Part shown: positions 32,915 to 43,510 of the stretch, piece by piece | Position numbering within the stretch: position 1 is the first letter of the stretch | Layout of the letters: each line of letters starts with the position of its first letter | Assembly: GCA_018398805.1 (NCBI GenBank) | Contig: JAGFBZ010000001.1 | Coordinates: forward strand, 538,831 to 602,830 | Origin: Hirundichthys speculiger | Lineage: Eukaryota > Chordata > Actinopteri > Beloniformes > Exocoetidae | Length of the DNA stretch: 64,000 bases | Direction of reading: 5' to 3' | Program-made: the position numbers and the translations under genes | The notes under the pieces: model-generated | What the model saw: only the letters and a program-made list of their open reading frames with translations | Told to the model about the DNA's origin: nothing | Database searches by the model: none

Positions 32915-33991
32915 TAGGGATGGGAATTGAGAACCGGTTCCTGTAGAGAACCGGTTCCGTGTGTTTCAATTCCATGGAATCATTTGGCAGTTTATCTAGC
33001 GATTCTCTTATCGATTCCAACCAGCACGAATCTCATGTAATTTACACAAGTTACGCACAGTCAGTTCCAGAAAGCACTTACGTGATTAAGTCACGTCGGT
33101 TTAACATGCGCATTGCAGTTGTAAACAACAATGGCGCCCACCAGGTTCAAACGCTCCAAAGTTTGGCTTCACTTCACCAAAGAAAGATGGCAACAAGGCA
33201 GCTAGCAGTCATTGTAAAGTGGAGATAACAGCGTCGGGAGGGAACACGGCTAACATGCAGAAACATTTACGCGCACAACATGTGATAACGAGTGTCGTGT
33301 TTTTGACGCTTCGGACTGATGGATCTCAACCCAGCAGCAGTAGCCAAGCTAAGATCACCTCTGGTAACTCTGGTTAGTAGCTATCCCACTGATATGTGCT
33401 TCTTTGTAAAACACGCTATAACATTAACGCTATGCTATTAAACGAATGCCTTCTGCATTACATTTAGAAGATGACCGTGATGAGAGAGAGAGTCTGGCAG
33501 CACTCGCTCCTGCTCACTACCTACCTCCAGAAAGATCACGTATCCTTCCTGAAAAACCAGACATGCTTATTTTTCTGCAATTTTTTTTAATACTTCATAG
33601 TATTTGCAGATTTGTACTATGCACTGTTCTGTTGTGTTGACAGTATTTATCTTTCTTTATTATTATTTTTGAGTGCTTAGTGAGCTCATATATCCTTTTA
33701 AAAGAGAGATTTTTTTATTTCTATTAGGACAAATCTGTTAAAATGTTACACATTCTTGTGTATTTGCACAGTTACATATTACAACAGTTAACACGTTATC
33801 TTTGGGCCTCTTTTGACCTCGCTGTTGAGTTTGTAAGGTCGTGACTTCTAGGGTAAAAAAAATTGATGCTAATAAAACAGTTTGTTCTCCTTTTTTCCCA
33901 AATTAGAATCGATAAGAGAATTGATAAAGAATCAAATCGTTAAACAGTATTGATAATGGAATCAGAAAAATCTCATCAATTCCCATCCCTG
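32915..33991 (+). mobile_element. hAT transposon with BED-finger relic
   Basis: The ends are tagggatgggaattga and tcaattcccatccctg, an inverted repeat of about 16 bp. The 8-bp target duplications are gtggtaag (32907-32914) and gtggaaag (33992-33999), with one mismatch. Subterminal DNA carries repeated aaccggttcc and gattctcttatcgattcc/gaatcgataagagaattg inverted blocks. The 1077-bp copy keeps a degraded BED zinc finger and no catalytic core, so it is non-autonomous. Confidence 0.9.
33140..33290 (+). pseudogene. BED zinc-finger fragment of hAT transposase
   Basis: Plus strand: RFKRSKVWLHFT, then after a one-base frameshift DGNKAASSHCKVEITASGG followed by NTANMQKHLRAQH. This is the BED-finger pattern (W-x-HF, C-x2-C, then H-x3-5-H). 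The first cysteine of the CxxC pair reads Ser and the frame is broken, so it is dead. Confidence 0.75.
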
Positions 33992-34084
33992 GTGGAAAGC
34001 CCCTAAAGCACAGAAACAAGATGGATTAAAACAGGCTGAGGGACCAACAAGGAGGCTCGTTCAGTCCTTCATATTAATTGAAGC

Positions 34085-34610
34085 AGCTCTATGATGGCGT
34101 CTTCAACTTCAACCCCATGATGAGAAACAAACTGCAGTAGATCTTGGAAGGTGCTTGTTTGCTTCTTCAGGCGGACCAATTAAAGTCTCTCCAGGACTTT
34201 CATGATGTGGGATGTTAGAGCTGCAGGTCTACAGTCATTTGGAGAAGATGGATGAGATCTTTTTTGGTGCTGGAACAAGGCAGGATGTCTTCCACAGCTC
34301 CAGCATCTGGAGACAATGATGGGGCAGCAGCGAGATCCATGACGGCGGTGGAAGACGTTCAGTGCAGCTGTGGCTCCAGGGAGGGTGGAGGCCTGTAGGT
34401 CTGGGGGCAGGAGAGGAGGATGCTGAGCTGGTCTCTGAACTGAACCTGTTGAAGAACGAGTGCAGGTCACCTGATCTGTCCAGACTTCCATCTATCTGAT
34501 CCTCCTTCTGCTTGAACCCTGCGATCCTCTTCATCCCTGATCCTGCACGTTGTTCTGCTGGAGCTTCACCTCCAGCTTTCTCCTGCACAACTCCTTGTTG
34601 TCTATAATCT
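34085..34610 (-). pseudogene. LINE reverse-transcriptase fragment (L2/Rex1-like)
   Basis: The minus strand has PSSPNDCRPAALTSHIMKVL followed by ERL (about 34250-34180), matching the NDYRPVALTSHxMKxLERLVL motif at the start of the RT in L2/Rex1-type LINEs. Upstream nucleotide similarity extends to about 34610, including the PALFQHQKRSHP region corresponding to VPKK. The remainder of the RT is missing. Confidence 0.75.
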
Positions 34611-34999
34611 TGACCTTCAGAAAATGAAGACCCAGAATTGCGAGCATAAACTGATTAATTGTAGTTGACGTACTCCCACTTTGAGGCAGAAGTGTTTATA
34701 ATCTTCATGAATCAACACCTACCAGGTTCCTCATTCATCTTCAGGGGCTGATGCTGGTGTTCAGAACACTTCTCAAAGATGACGGAGGATAAACAAGCTG
34801 GAAACATTTAATTTTGATCTCAGGGGGACTCCCTGTGTTCTCTGAAATGCCTCTGTGTTGTTTTTACAACATCTGAGGCCTTCAGAGCCCTCAGAGTGCA
34901 CGTTTGTCTCATGATGAACGATAAATGTTGAGTTGATGCTTGAAGCTTGTTTGATTTTGTCTTTCCTCAGAAAAAAGTTTCTGCTCTACTTCTGCCTGC
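34611..34999. other. unassigned sequence, no feature seen
   Basis: No recognisable feature before the target duplication of the LTR. Confidence 0.35.
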
Positions 35000-35004
35000 G
35001 TTTT

Positions 35005-35508
35005 TGTGGAGGAAATTTTTATTTGGTTTATTCATCTTGTAATTTTGTTCATTTTATTTGTCTTCAACAATATGTTTAAAAGTGATTTGTCTTTCTTAAC
35101 AAGACCAATACACATCATAATGTCTGACAAAAGGCAGCTGACCCCCGTGAACATTCCTAAACATTCCTAAATTCAATCAACATCAAGTAAATAACTTCTT
35201 GATCAAGGAACTGTATAACGTCCCTAAACTCAATAAGTCTGTTTTAAGACAAATGTCCCTTTGCCCTCACCACTACCTGCTGAGATCCACTCTATGCAAA
35301 AACCTGTAGAAGAATCAACACCTTTTGTCTTGGTATAAAAGAAAACCCTCCTCTCTGTCTGACAGAGTCCTCATTCAGTATTCTGTGGAGTACTGACTGA
35401 CAGCTCTCCTTATGTGCACATAAGATTTTTGTATTTTTGTTTCTTTTCTCTTTAATAGATTCTATTCTGATTTTTTCATCCAGATCGGATCTTATTATTT
35501 CCGCAACA
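35005..35508 (+). mobile_element. solo LTR, 504 bp
   Basis: Starts TGTGGAGGAAATTTTTATTT and ends CCGCAACA (TG...CA). It is flanked by a 5-bp target duplication gtttt at 35000-35004 and 35509-35513. It is the same family as the inverted copy at 38297-38822, which allows both ends to be set by alignment. A TATAAAA box is at 35334-35340. No retroviral internal sequence follows, so this is a solo LTR left by recombination. Confidence 0.9.
35334..35340 (+). promoter_or_regulatory. LTR TATA box
   Basis: TATAAAA inside the solo LTR, conserved at the equivalent place in the inverted copy. It marks the expected LTR promoter. Confidence 0.6.
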
Positions 35509-35773
35509 GTTTTGACATTTTACACACATTTTTTGTGGAGAAGAGTAGGGTTGAGCATCGTTTGCATTTTAACGATTCTGATTCCGATTCTCTGTTTCGA
35601 TTCCTGTTCAAAACGATTCTCGATTACGATTCTTTGGTGTGTAGGTCAACAGATCGCAACTTATCTAACAGTAGAATTTTTTCATTAAAAAAAACTGTGA
35701 CACATTTACACAGGCGACAGGCCATTTTTATTCTTACACATGCACATATGCATACACAGAATTCACTTACAGC

Positions 35774-35885
35774 CTAAATGTTTTTGTTTAGGAAGATGAC
35801 CATATCTGCTCTTTCAGAATTCAAACGTGAACGTTCGGCACAGATAGTGTTTCCTGCTGTGGAAAACACGTCTTCGCTAGGTGTA
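35774..35885 (-). pseudogene. hAT transposase C-terminal dimerisation region
   Basis: The minus strand reads SEDVFSTAGNTICAERSRLN followed by SERADMVIFLNKN and a stop. It matches the PSERVFSTAGDIVSxxRSRLxPENVDMLIFLxKN signature of the hATC domain that ends BED-type hAT transposases. The frame is intact over this short stretch but has lost its catalytic core. Confidence 0.8.
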
Positions 35886-35964
35886 GAAGGTGTATACATA
35901 TATATGAGAAGGGTTACGAGCGGGGGAGCAACGCAGTGAATTAAATACGGTACACTCGTTTATT

Positions 35965-36113
35965 TTTGTGATGCCATGCAGGTGAAGGTGTTTTGCCATA
36001 TTAGTCGTGGACCCTCCTTTGGCAGTAACACGTTTCCCGCAGATGTTGCACTGCGTCAGGTAGCCGTCATTTCCAGGACTGAAATGCAGCCAAACTCCAG
36101 AGCGGCGTCTCTT
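35965..36113 (-). pseudogene. BED zinc finger of hAT transposase
   Basis: The minus strand reads KRRRSGVWLHFSPGNDGYLT, then QCNICGKRVTAKGG, then STTNMAKHLHLHG. All BED-finger zinc ligands (C-x2-C and the H residues of KHLHLH) and the aromatic W-x-HF pair are present without a frameshift. It binds transposon ends in intact relatives. Here it stands alone in a deletion derivative. Confidence 0.8.
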
Positions 36114-36381
36114 GATCCATGTTGTGGCGAGTGAAGTCCCGTCGGCGACGGATGTGACGTCGCCACTAGCGCGGAGTTGAGTACGCCGGGCGGAGTAACA
36201 TCAACAAACTAGTGCAGTAAATCAAAACAAAACAAAGAGCAACAAAAAAAAAAAAGCGCTGACATTTAGGAACCGAAAAAAGGAATCAAAATTGAAAAAC
36301 CTTCTAAACGAATCCGGAACTGGACGTTAGGAGCCAATTCCTACTTGGAATCGTTTCTCGGTGCCCAACCCTAGAGAAGAG

Positions 36382-37798
36382 AGACCACGAAACCGTGAAG
36401 AGGCGTCCAGTGACACCTACAGCCCACGAGGTAACCAACGCTGAACTCATCCTGCTCTGGGGCAGTTTTCTGTGTTTCACCGGTCCACGGTTCTGTGACA
36501 GTCCAAACTGGGGGAGATTACCGGTTCTCCTTCTCTGTTATCCCATTACGCCCCAACACGTGCTCATTAGCTTTATTATGGTTCTGGATTTTTCCAGTGG
36601 GGTCCTAATGAAGTCTTAACCAAATCTTATTTGGGTCTTGATGGGATTTTAATGGCGCCACCTCTGAATAACCTGAAGAACTTTCTTTCCTAAAGGGATC
36701 ATATCTAATCAACTCAGGCCCTAAAGCAACACCCCCAGAACTTCTCCAGTTTCTGTATGCTTTCATGACAGAGGTGAAGAAGAAACCAAAGAGGAACTGG
36801 TCAGAGGAAGTGAGGAAGATCTTGGACTGGTTTTTACTCTTTGGTCAGAACTGTGAGAAGAGGACTGGGGTAGACCGAGGACTGACCCGTACTCTTCATC
36901 TTTTGGCTGTTGTGATGATGATGTGGCAGCCTGCCCTGATGGTTTTTCTCTCCTTCAGTAGTTGTTGGTTCTGCAGGCTGCAGATGTTCTGGCGTCTCAG
37001 GACTCGGTTCATCACTTGTTCTTGTGACGGTCCGGGACACAGATTGGCTCTGCTCCAGAGAGGAGGTTCAGGAAACTCTGAGTTCAGAAACTCTGAGTTT
37101 TCAGTTTTCAAATCAGTTTATTGTTAATGATTAATGATATCAACTTCTAAATGATGTGAACTACCTGAAACCTATTGAAACTTTGTTACAGCGTTTGTAA
37201 TATTGTCAGCGATGATTGTGATTGACAGAAGAATGAGATCATGAACAGAAGTTAGATAAACTTTCCCACAGGGGCATGTCGACATCTTCAAAGTGTGCCT
37301 TACAAGATCGGTCATCTGATAAAATTAAACATGTTTCAGCTTCATGGGGGGGGAAGAAATAAAGCTGCTCTCAACCAGGTTTAGTCAGTTACCGTGGTAA
37401 CAGACTCCGAGTTAGCGTTACCTGGGTTTCTGAAACTGGCCAAACTGAACCGTCTTTCTCTATGTTAAGTGAGTCCACTTTGTGAAACGGAGATTCCCTG
37501 AGTTTCCCTGCGTTCAGGTTCAACAGACTGAGAGTTTGAGCAGAACCTGCCTTCTGAAACGAACCCCTGGACTGTAGCAGCCGGAGTCACAAGGAAGCTC
37601 TTCCTGAAAAACATCACTTTAACAGGACACCTTTTGCACTTTAAAAGTGTGCACAGCCAGAGGGAGACATTAGCATCCAGGTCTCAATTATTGAATATTT
37701 GTTTGAGGGTTTTGATCATTTCCATGTAGTTCTGTCTTCTAGAGCTGATCAGGGTTTGATTGATTGACAGCTGAGGAGGCGATATGACTGTTGGATCA
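36382..37798. other. unassigned; possible old MITE at about 37010-37565
   Basis: The 37040-37110 and 37380-37565 blocks (repeated gaaactctgagtt, and an end-like ctgaaacgaacccc) look like a degraded fish DNA element, but I could not match its two ends. No gene recognised. Confidence 0.3.
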
Positions 37799-37805
37799 GT
37801 TAAAG

Positions 37806-38004
37806 CCGAGGTTCTCAACCCTGGTCCTCAAGAACCACCACTCTGTTTGTTTAGGGTGTCTCCCTGTGCCACCAAACCTGATTCAAGTGGCTGGATCGCC
37901 ATGTTCGCTGTCTGTCAACGAGCCCTTAGTTTGAGCCAAGCGTGATGGAAACATCTAACATGTTCAGGGTGGTGATACCTGAGGACCAGGACTGAGAAAC
38001 CCTG
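37806..38004. mobile_element. palindromic hAT MITE
   Basis: The element's inverted ends read GGTTCTCAACCCTGGTCCTC and, in reverse complement, GGTTTCTCAGTCCTGGTCCTC, a well-known fish MITE pattern. Flanks gttaaag at 37799-37805 and 38005-38011 are identical over 7 bp. No coding capacity. Half-copies of related sequence occur at 47090-47195 and 50318-50432. Confidence 0.8.
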
Positions 38005-38011
38005 GTTAAAG

Positions 38012-38292
38012 AGTGTTTCTGTGATCAGAACAATATGATCCCCTCACCTGCTTCCCCGGGGGTCCGAAAGACCATTTAAAGGTTCTGGGAGAGATCACGG
38101 GGTTAGCAGAACATTGCATTGTTTACTTGAATGTTGTTAAAGGGAGCATGGCTCAGTGTAATGTGCTTCAAGCCAGACACCAGCAGAGTTCCTGAAAGGC
38201 TGCTCCTGGAGGGTTCATTTTATCTGAGTAATTTCCATGTTTTAGTATGTTTCATGTCCAATTAGAACCCATCCAGAATCTCATGCTCCCTT
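38012..38292. other. unassigned short interval
   Basis: No feature seen between the MITE and the inverted LTR. Confidence 0.35.
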
Positions 38293-38296
38293 GGTC

Positions 38297-38822
38297 TGTT
38301 GTGGAAAAAAAAGATCCGATCTCGATGAGAAAATCAGAAAAGAATTTATTACAGAGAAAAGAGACAAACATACAAAAATCTTATGTGCACACAAGGAGAG
38401 GCTGTCAGTCAGTGCTCCGCAGAATACTGGCTGAGGACTCGTTACAGAGAGGGTGTTGTCTTTTATACCAAGACAAAAGGATGTTGATTCTGCTTACAGG
38501 TTTGCATACAGAGTAGATCACAGCAGGTAGTGGTGAGGCGTTTGTCTTAAAACAGACTGATTGAATTTAGGGATGTCATACAGTTCCTTGATCAAGAAGT
38601 TATTTACTTGATGTTAATTGAATTTAGGAAGTCACAGCTGACCCCTGCTGTGTCTCCTTTATCAATGAATAACAGCTGAACCCCGTGCTTTTGTCTTTGT
38701 CACACATTATGATGTGTATTGGTCTTGTGTGACAAAGACAAATCACTTTTAAACATTGTTAGAGACAAATAAAATGACAAAATTACAAGATTAATATAAA
38801 CCAAATAAAAATTTCCTCCACA
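38297..38822 (-). mobile_element. solo LTR, 526 bp, inverted copy
   Basis: Reverse-complement copy of the 35005-35508 LTR, reading TGTGGAGGAAATTTTTATTT ... CCACAACA on the minus strand. The flanks share the 4-bp ggtc at 38293-38296 and 38823-38826. It contains the same TATA box. The interior between the two LTRs is not retroviral, so they are independent insertions. Confidence 0.88.
38461..38467 (-). promoter_or_regulatory. LTR TATA box, inverted copy
   Basis: TATAAAA on the minus strand in the position equivalent to 35334-35340. Confidence 0.55.
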
Positions 38823-38827
38823 GGTCA

Positions 38828-40079
38828 TCTTCACTCCGGCGGTCCTCGATAATGCTCTGGAAGTCAGTCACAATGACCGACTGTCAGGTATTCAGAGTGA
38901 ATGAGCTGAAACAGGTAGGTTTCCATAACTCAGGTGAGGTGGGCACGTGCCCTCTGACCGCCATATTTGTTCCGCTCTTTTACTGCTCTCTGTATGAATC
39001 AGCTCCAGCCCTGACGTCCCATAAGTTTCAGAAACAGGTGTCATAAACCTGCAGGTGGCGTCCCAGACAGTTCATCCATCCATGGAGGCTCTGTGAACGT
39101 CTCCTTCTCAGATGACTCTTTCTGCAGTTCAGGAAAACAAATATTAACAACCACTTATTGAAAAGAGAATACCCACAAGATTACTATTTCTCCAAACGTC
39201 TTTCTTTTTCATTTCCTTGCAGCATTTTTACTTGTAAATGTCACTTTTTAGCAGCTGACAGTTTTAGATTTTAAGTCACTTATCCAAGCAAGAACGTTTT
39301 TTCCGAATCTACCGACTGACAGCAGAGGAATTAAATTAAATTAAGGCTTGAGGGATCCCAGCAGTCCTGCGGAAAGACATGGTCTGACATCTGATCTTCA
39401 GGCAGGAAGTCCTCTCTTCCTCCAGACCACCTGACTGGAGGATGTTTGTTGGCCCACAGATCTACAATATCAGGATTTCTCTCTGACATCCTGCCTTCTG
39501 GTCCTAAATCTTGGACAGTTGCAGCTCCAACAGTTTTCTGTTGTTGTGGCAATTTTCATAAATCGCACAAACTAAATTATAGATCCTTAACAAAATGCAA
39601 CAGCAGAGAGCTCAAACTTTAACCAAGTTTATTTAAGCTGAGCGCAGCAGCAGGAAACAGTCATGTAGCCTGCAGACTGGATAATTGTGTCCATGGTAAC
39701 ATTTACATCTGTTTTATAGGTGACTTTAGGAAGACGAAACAATGATTATTTATTACACGTTGTGGTATGTGAATTAGCAAGTCTGACAGAGCAAAAGGCA
39801 GGAACTGATTCAATACACATTTCAGTAGGTGGTGGAAGTCTGCTAAAACAAGGGACAGGAATTAATTTGACATGCGTTTTGGTAGGTGCGAAAGGAAATC
39901 TCATAGAGACAACGTGTGACTGCCCTCCTCTCTGTTAATCCCTTTCATCTCTGAGTTTCTTTGTTGTACCTAACAACACATCTGAAGCATCTTGTATTCA
40001 AATTTTCCACGAGACTGTCGTGGAAAGTCTGCTGAAAAATATTGTCCTTTTGATCAAATTAATGTATAACATCTATGAG
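38828..40079. other. unassigned sequence, no feature seen
   Basis: Short frames without recognised motifs. A near-duplicate phrase (aggaactgattcaatacac / aggaattaatttgacatgcg) occurs at 39800-39880 as a diverged tandem pair. Confidence 0.35.
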
Positions 40080-40085
40080 GTTTAT

Positions 40086-40524
40086 TGTCATGGCCTGGAG
40101 CTGCCATGATCGTTTTTCTGTGTTTTTCTGTATATTCTGTGTGTTTTGTCAAGTTGGCGTCTCTCCATGTCTCTAGTGCTTCCTGTTTTACTTTAAAGGT
40201 CTGTCTTGTCTCCGTTGTTTTCAGATTTGCTTCCTTCCCCTTGTCAAGCCTGATTGTTCACACCTGCCTCTCGTTTGTTCCTGTGTGTTTATAAGTCCTG
40301 TCACTCCTTTTCAGTTTCCATTGTCATCCTTACCCCCCGTATCCCGGTCTGCGTGTCACCCTGTGCTTTTCACCCTCGTTTCACGGAGTCAGGTTAAGTT
40401 TGTATTTTGATTTTGTGAATTTTTGAAGTTTTTGAATTAAGTGCTTTTGTTAAATAAATACCTTTTTGCTTTTTGAACCTCCTGCGTTTGGGTCTTCCTT
40501 CCACTCTCCTCCTCTTTTGTGACA
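40086..40524 (+). mobile_element. solo LTR-like element with 6-bp duplication
   Basis: Starts TGTCATGG and ends TTTTGTGACA (TGTCA...TGACA inverted ends). It is flanked by gtttat at 40080-40085 and again at 40525-40530. Towards the 3' end it has a TTAAATAAATA polyadenylation-type signal followed by a gcgtttgggtcttcc block. A related but diverged block is in the insertion at 4210-4580. Confidence 0.8.
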
Positions 40525-40530
40525 GTTTAT

Positions 40531-43173
40531 AAGTGACTGATTCTGGAGAAAACTCCTCTGAAAAGAACTATGTCAGGTATCAGTCACCTGAGGAAAACCA
40601 AAGAGGAGAAATATTTGCATTAAATTACTTATCTACTGTGAAAACAAGTCTGGACACAAACTCAATTGAAGAAAAAAGCAAAACTGTTCACTTCTGTTAG
40701 TAGAAGACGACATTAGTGCCCAGAATCAAGGAGAAACGTTCTTAGGCATTTAGTGACGTTCCTCCACCCTCCCTGGTTCCTCCCCAACATGGCTGCAGTC
40801 AAACCTCCTGGTCTCCATTGGTCTCTGGAGGACGTGCAACATCTAGTATCAGACATCTACGGCTGCATCCTTGTAGTCTGAGACTAACCAGGAAGTGATG
40901 AAACTGCACTGACCACAACGGACCACGAGGACCACAACGTGGCCCAAGCTCAGCACTGACTCATAAAGCTCTGGAACAAGGACACTGGACCTCTTTTTGC
41001 TCTTGAAGACGTTCCTCTGCCCATCCAGAAGCTTCTCCAGTTCAGACTGACTGGTGGGGAGTTTGAAGTCCTCTGTAAACCAGTGACCCTCCCGCCACCG
41101 CTGCGGGTCCTTACAGCCTTACATCTCAGTGCCAGAGCAGGGGGTGGAGGAACTCCTCAGTCGAGGTCGGCTCCAGAGGACATGCAGCTTGGGCTCTCTG
41201 CAGAGGCCTGAAGACGCCATCAGGACATCACAGAAGCTGTTGAGAAGGCATCAAGATGGCGTCCTGAGACTCCAGGTTACATCTCTGATGATGCGTCTAC
41301 GTTGGACCATGAGGTGTCAGATCAAGAAGACCAGACGCCAGGTGGAGTTTCCCCCTTAGCGACGCATCAACAAAAATGTTAAATTCCTTGTATCCCGGCA
41401 ACTGTTGTTCACACAATCTCCTCCAGTTCTAATCTCAGGAGACAGAAGTTCAGAAGAGAAACAATTTCTCCACATTTGAGAAGTGAGTGTGACAGATTTC
41501 AGGTACGTCTCCCCTGAACTCACCATGACACGTCTGACTCTTGGGTTTCTGACGCTCCACCCTCAGATTCTTCTGTTCTTTCACACTCACCGTGACAGCA
41601 GCTTCATGTCGCCGTGGCCTCTTTTGTGCCGCTGACAGAGGAAATGACCTCCTGTCGCCCGGCTCCTCCTCCTCTTGAGGCTGTCACGACTCCGAACAAA
41701 CGAGCGAGCGCTTTAATCACCGCCGCTGCCGCTGAACTGCGGCGGGGATGTTGGGGCAGCTGGGAAATGATCCCTCATTACAGGGTTAGACGGCGAGCGG
41801 GAGGCGCCTCAGACCCACGCCGCCACGCCGGCGTCTTCGTGGAACAATGGAAGTTCTAACAGACTCTTTCTGATGACACCATCTCCACTCCTGCTTCGCT
41901 GTGAGCTCCGAATCTTCCTACACAGTTTTATGAACTGGTCTTTGTCTGTGGCGTAGCGGGCAGAGCACGTCTCTCTCCAACCAGAAGGTGTTCCTGGTGT
42001 AAAATAACTGATGCCAAATCAATGAGCTGGACGTGATGATCAACCTCCAGAGGAGAAGAGCTGAAAGCTGTTGCTCTGCTTCTTTCATGGATGCTGATGT
42101 TCTTCCATCTTTTGAAATAAGCTCATTGAGATGACTGTTTTCTTCACTCAAGATGCTGCGGGTTGAGTTGGTCATTTTTGTTTTGGTCTATTAGGAGTGA
42201 GACGATGTGTTTTTTGGGTTTTTTCACAAGTATATCGTGACCACAAACGCAGGCGTCATCAAAGAAGACTTTCACTAGATCTCAGATGGTCTACATGATT
42301 TAGAAATGATTTCATGAATGATTTAAAATAGCGTTTTTCCCCTGAGGACATGTTCCTGTCAGGTTTCCCAGTGTGGCTGGATGTATGGATGATGCTCATC
42401 ATCCCTCTGGAGTTCCTTGAATGTTTTTTCTCTGACAGAGAAATGATATTAAAGTCCCTGTCGTGAGCCTGTAAAGTTCCTGTTACCTGTGTGAATTACG
42501 CTTTCATGTCTCAGCTTCAGCAGCTTTCAAGCTCGTGTTTTTTTCCTCCAGCAGGACTGCAGCATGCCTACACATCATTAAATATTTAAATTCCACATGA
42601 AACAGATCAAATCGTGCAGCAAGCAAGAGTCCTAACTCAGAGTCAACATGCTCTCTCGTCTCATCTTCACCAGTTTTTCATCATTTTCTGAGCCTGTTGA
42701 CTCAACGTTTGAATTTAACCCAGAACCTTCTGAAAGAAGTTCCAGGATAATCGTTAGCTCCAAGACCGGGTACAAGCTGAGACACAGGACGCACAATGGT
42801 GGGAAAAATCTTCCATCGCAGTCAGGTAATCTGTGGATTCTGGAAAAGTCCAGAACGGCTGTCCAATCTACGGCCGTCGGCCCTGTTCAATAACCAAAGT
42901 TTCAGTCTATCAACTAACAGCAGGGGGCGCTAAGACGATCATTTATCAGATATAGGCCTTAAGTCCAACAAAGCAGACTAATGTTAGTGTCTGTCAACAT
43001 AAGAGGACAAGCAGAAAACGCAAGGAGAAAGGTGGATGGGAAAAATTAAACTAAAGAAAGCTTTAGTTTGAGGGGGAGAAGTGTTTTCCATTTTGGTACT
43101 ATTTATCTTTGTCTTCTCTGGATGCTTCCCCAGCTCTGGGCGACTGCAGCTTTCATCTTCCTCCATGCTTGTT
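40531..43173. other. unassigned 2.6-kb stretch; CpG-rich island at 41590-41860
   Basis: No gene or transposon recognised. The 41590-41860 segment is strongly GC/CpG-rich, lacks internal repeats and contains homeodomain-like TTTAATCA and TCATTA cores, so it is a candidate conserved non-coding element. Confidence 0.35.
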
Positions 43174-43510
43174 TTAAACATTTGATGACGCAATTGTTAG
43201 CGTGACAGAAGCGATAGCCGTGTTGCCATGTTTGATTGATTTCCTCAGATACATATCAGCCTCGTTTGTGGTGGATTTTAAATACACCACAAACGAGCCT
43301 GGAAACCTGGAACGGTTTTGACCGTGCGTGAACTTTAAAAGAGGGTCGTTCACAACTGCCCAAATGAATTCATTCACACCCGACGCTCGTCAAGGAGAAA
43401 GTGAACGCGCTCAGTTCAAGTTGGCAAAAAATATGAACAAGTTCATGAACTTTCGTTCAATGAACGCATTCAGGTACAACAGTGGTTGTAGCAGTGACCA
43501 ACCTCGCCGT
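43174..43510 (-). mobile_element. hAT remnant with BED-finger C-terminal half
   Basis: The minus-strand frame 43377-43174 contains KSTTNEADMYLRKSIKHGNT, resembling the end of a BED finger (S-T-N-xxx-LRKHI-x-HGN). The neighbouring DNA to about 43480 is dense in gttcatgaac/gttcaatgaac inverted motifs, as in subterminal DNA of some fish hATs. A 13-bp stem (ctcgtttgtggtg / caccacaaacgag, 43261-43297) also lies within it. Ends and target duplication were not found. Confidence 0.5.

Larger units (their letters stand above)
35546..36373 (-). mobile_element. hAT transposon, internally deleted, BED plus C-terminal relics
   Basis: Ends are tagggttgagcatcg and the reverse complement of tagggttgggcaccg. 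The 8-bp target duplication gagaagag at 35538-35545 and 36374-36381 is exact. The transposase is on the minus strand: a BED zinc finger at 36113-35965 and the hAT C-terminal dimerisation region at about 35885-35774. Everything between, including the RNase-H-like catalytic core, has been deleted, leaving an 828-bp element. Confidence 0.95.

Noticed and set aside
36765..37127. 120-codon plus-strand frame starting MTEVKKKPKRNWSEEV
   Set aside because: No recognisable motif. A minus-strand frame of similar length overlaps it, and it runs into a probable MITE fragment.
35005..38822. A provirus with the two LTRs as its ends
   Set aside because: The LTRs are inverted relative to each other, have different target duplications and enclose no retroviral coding sequence.
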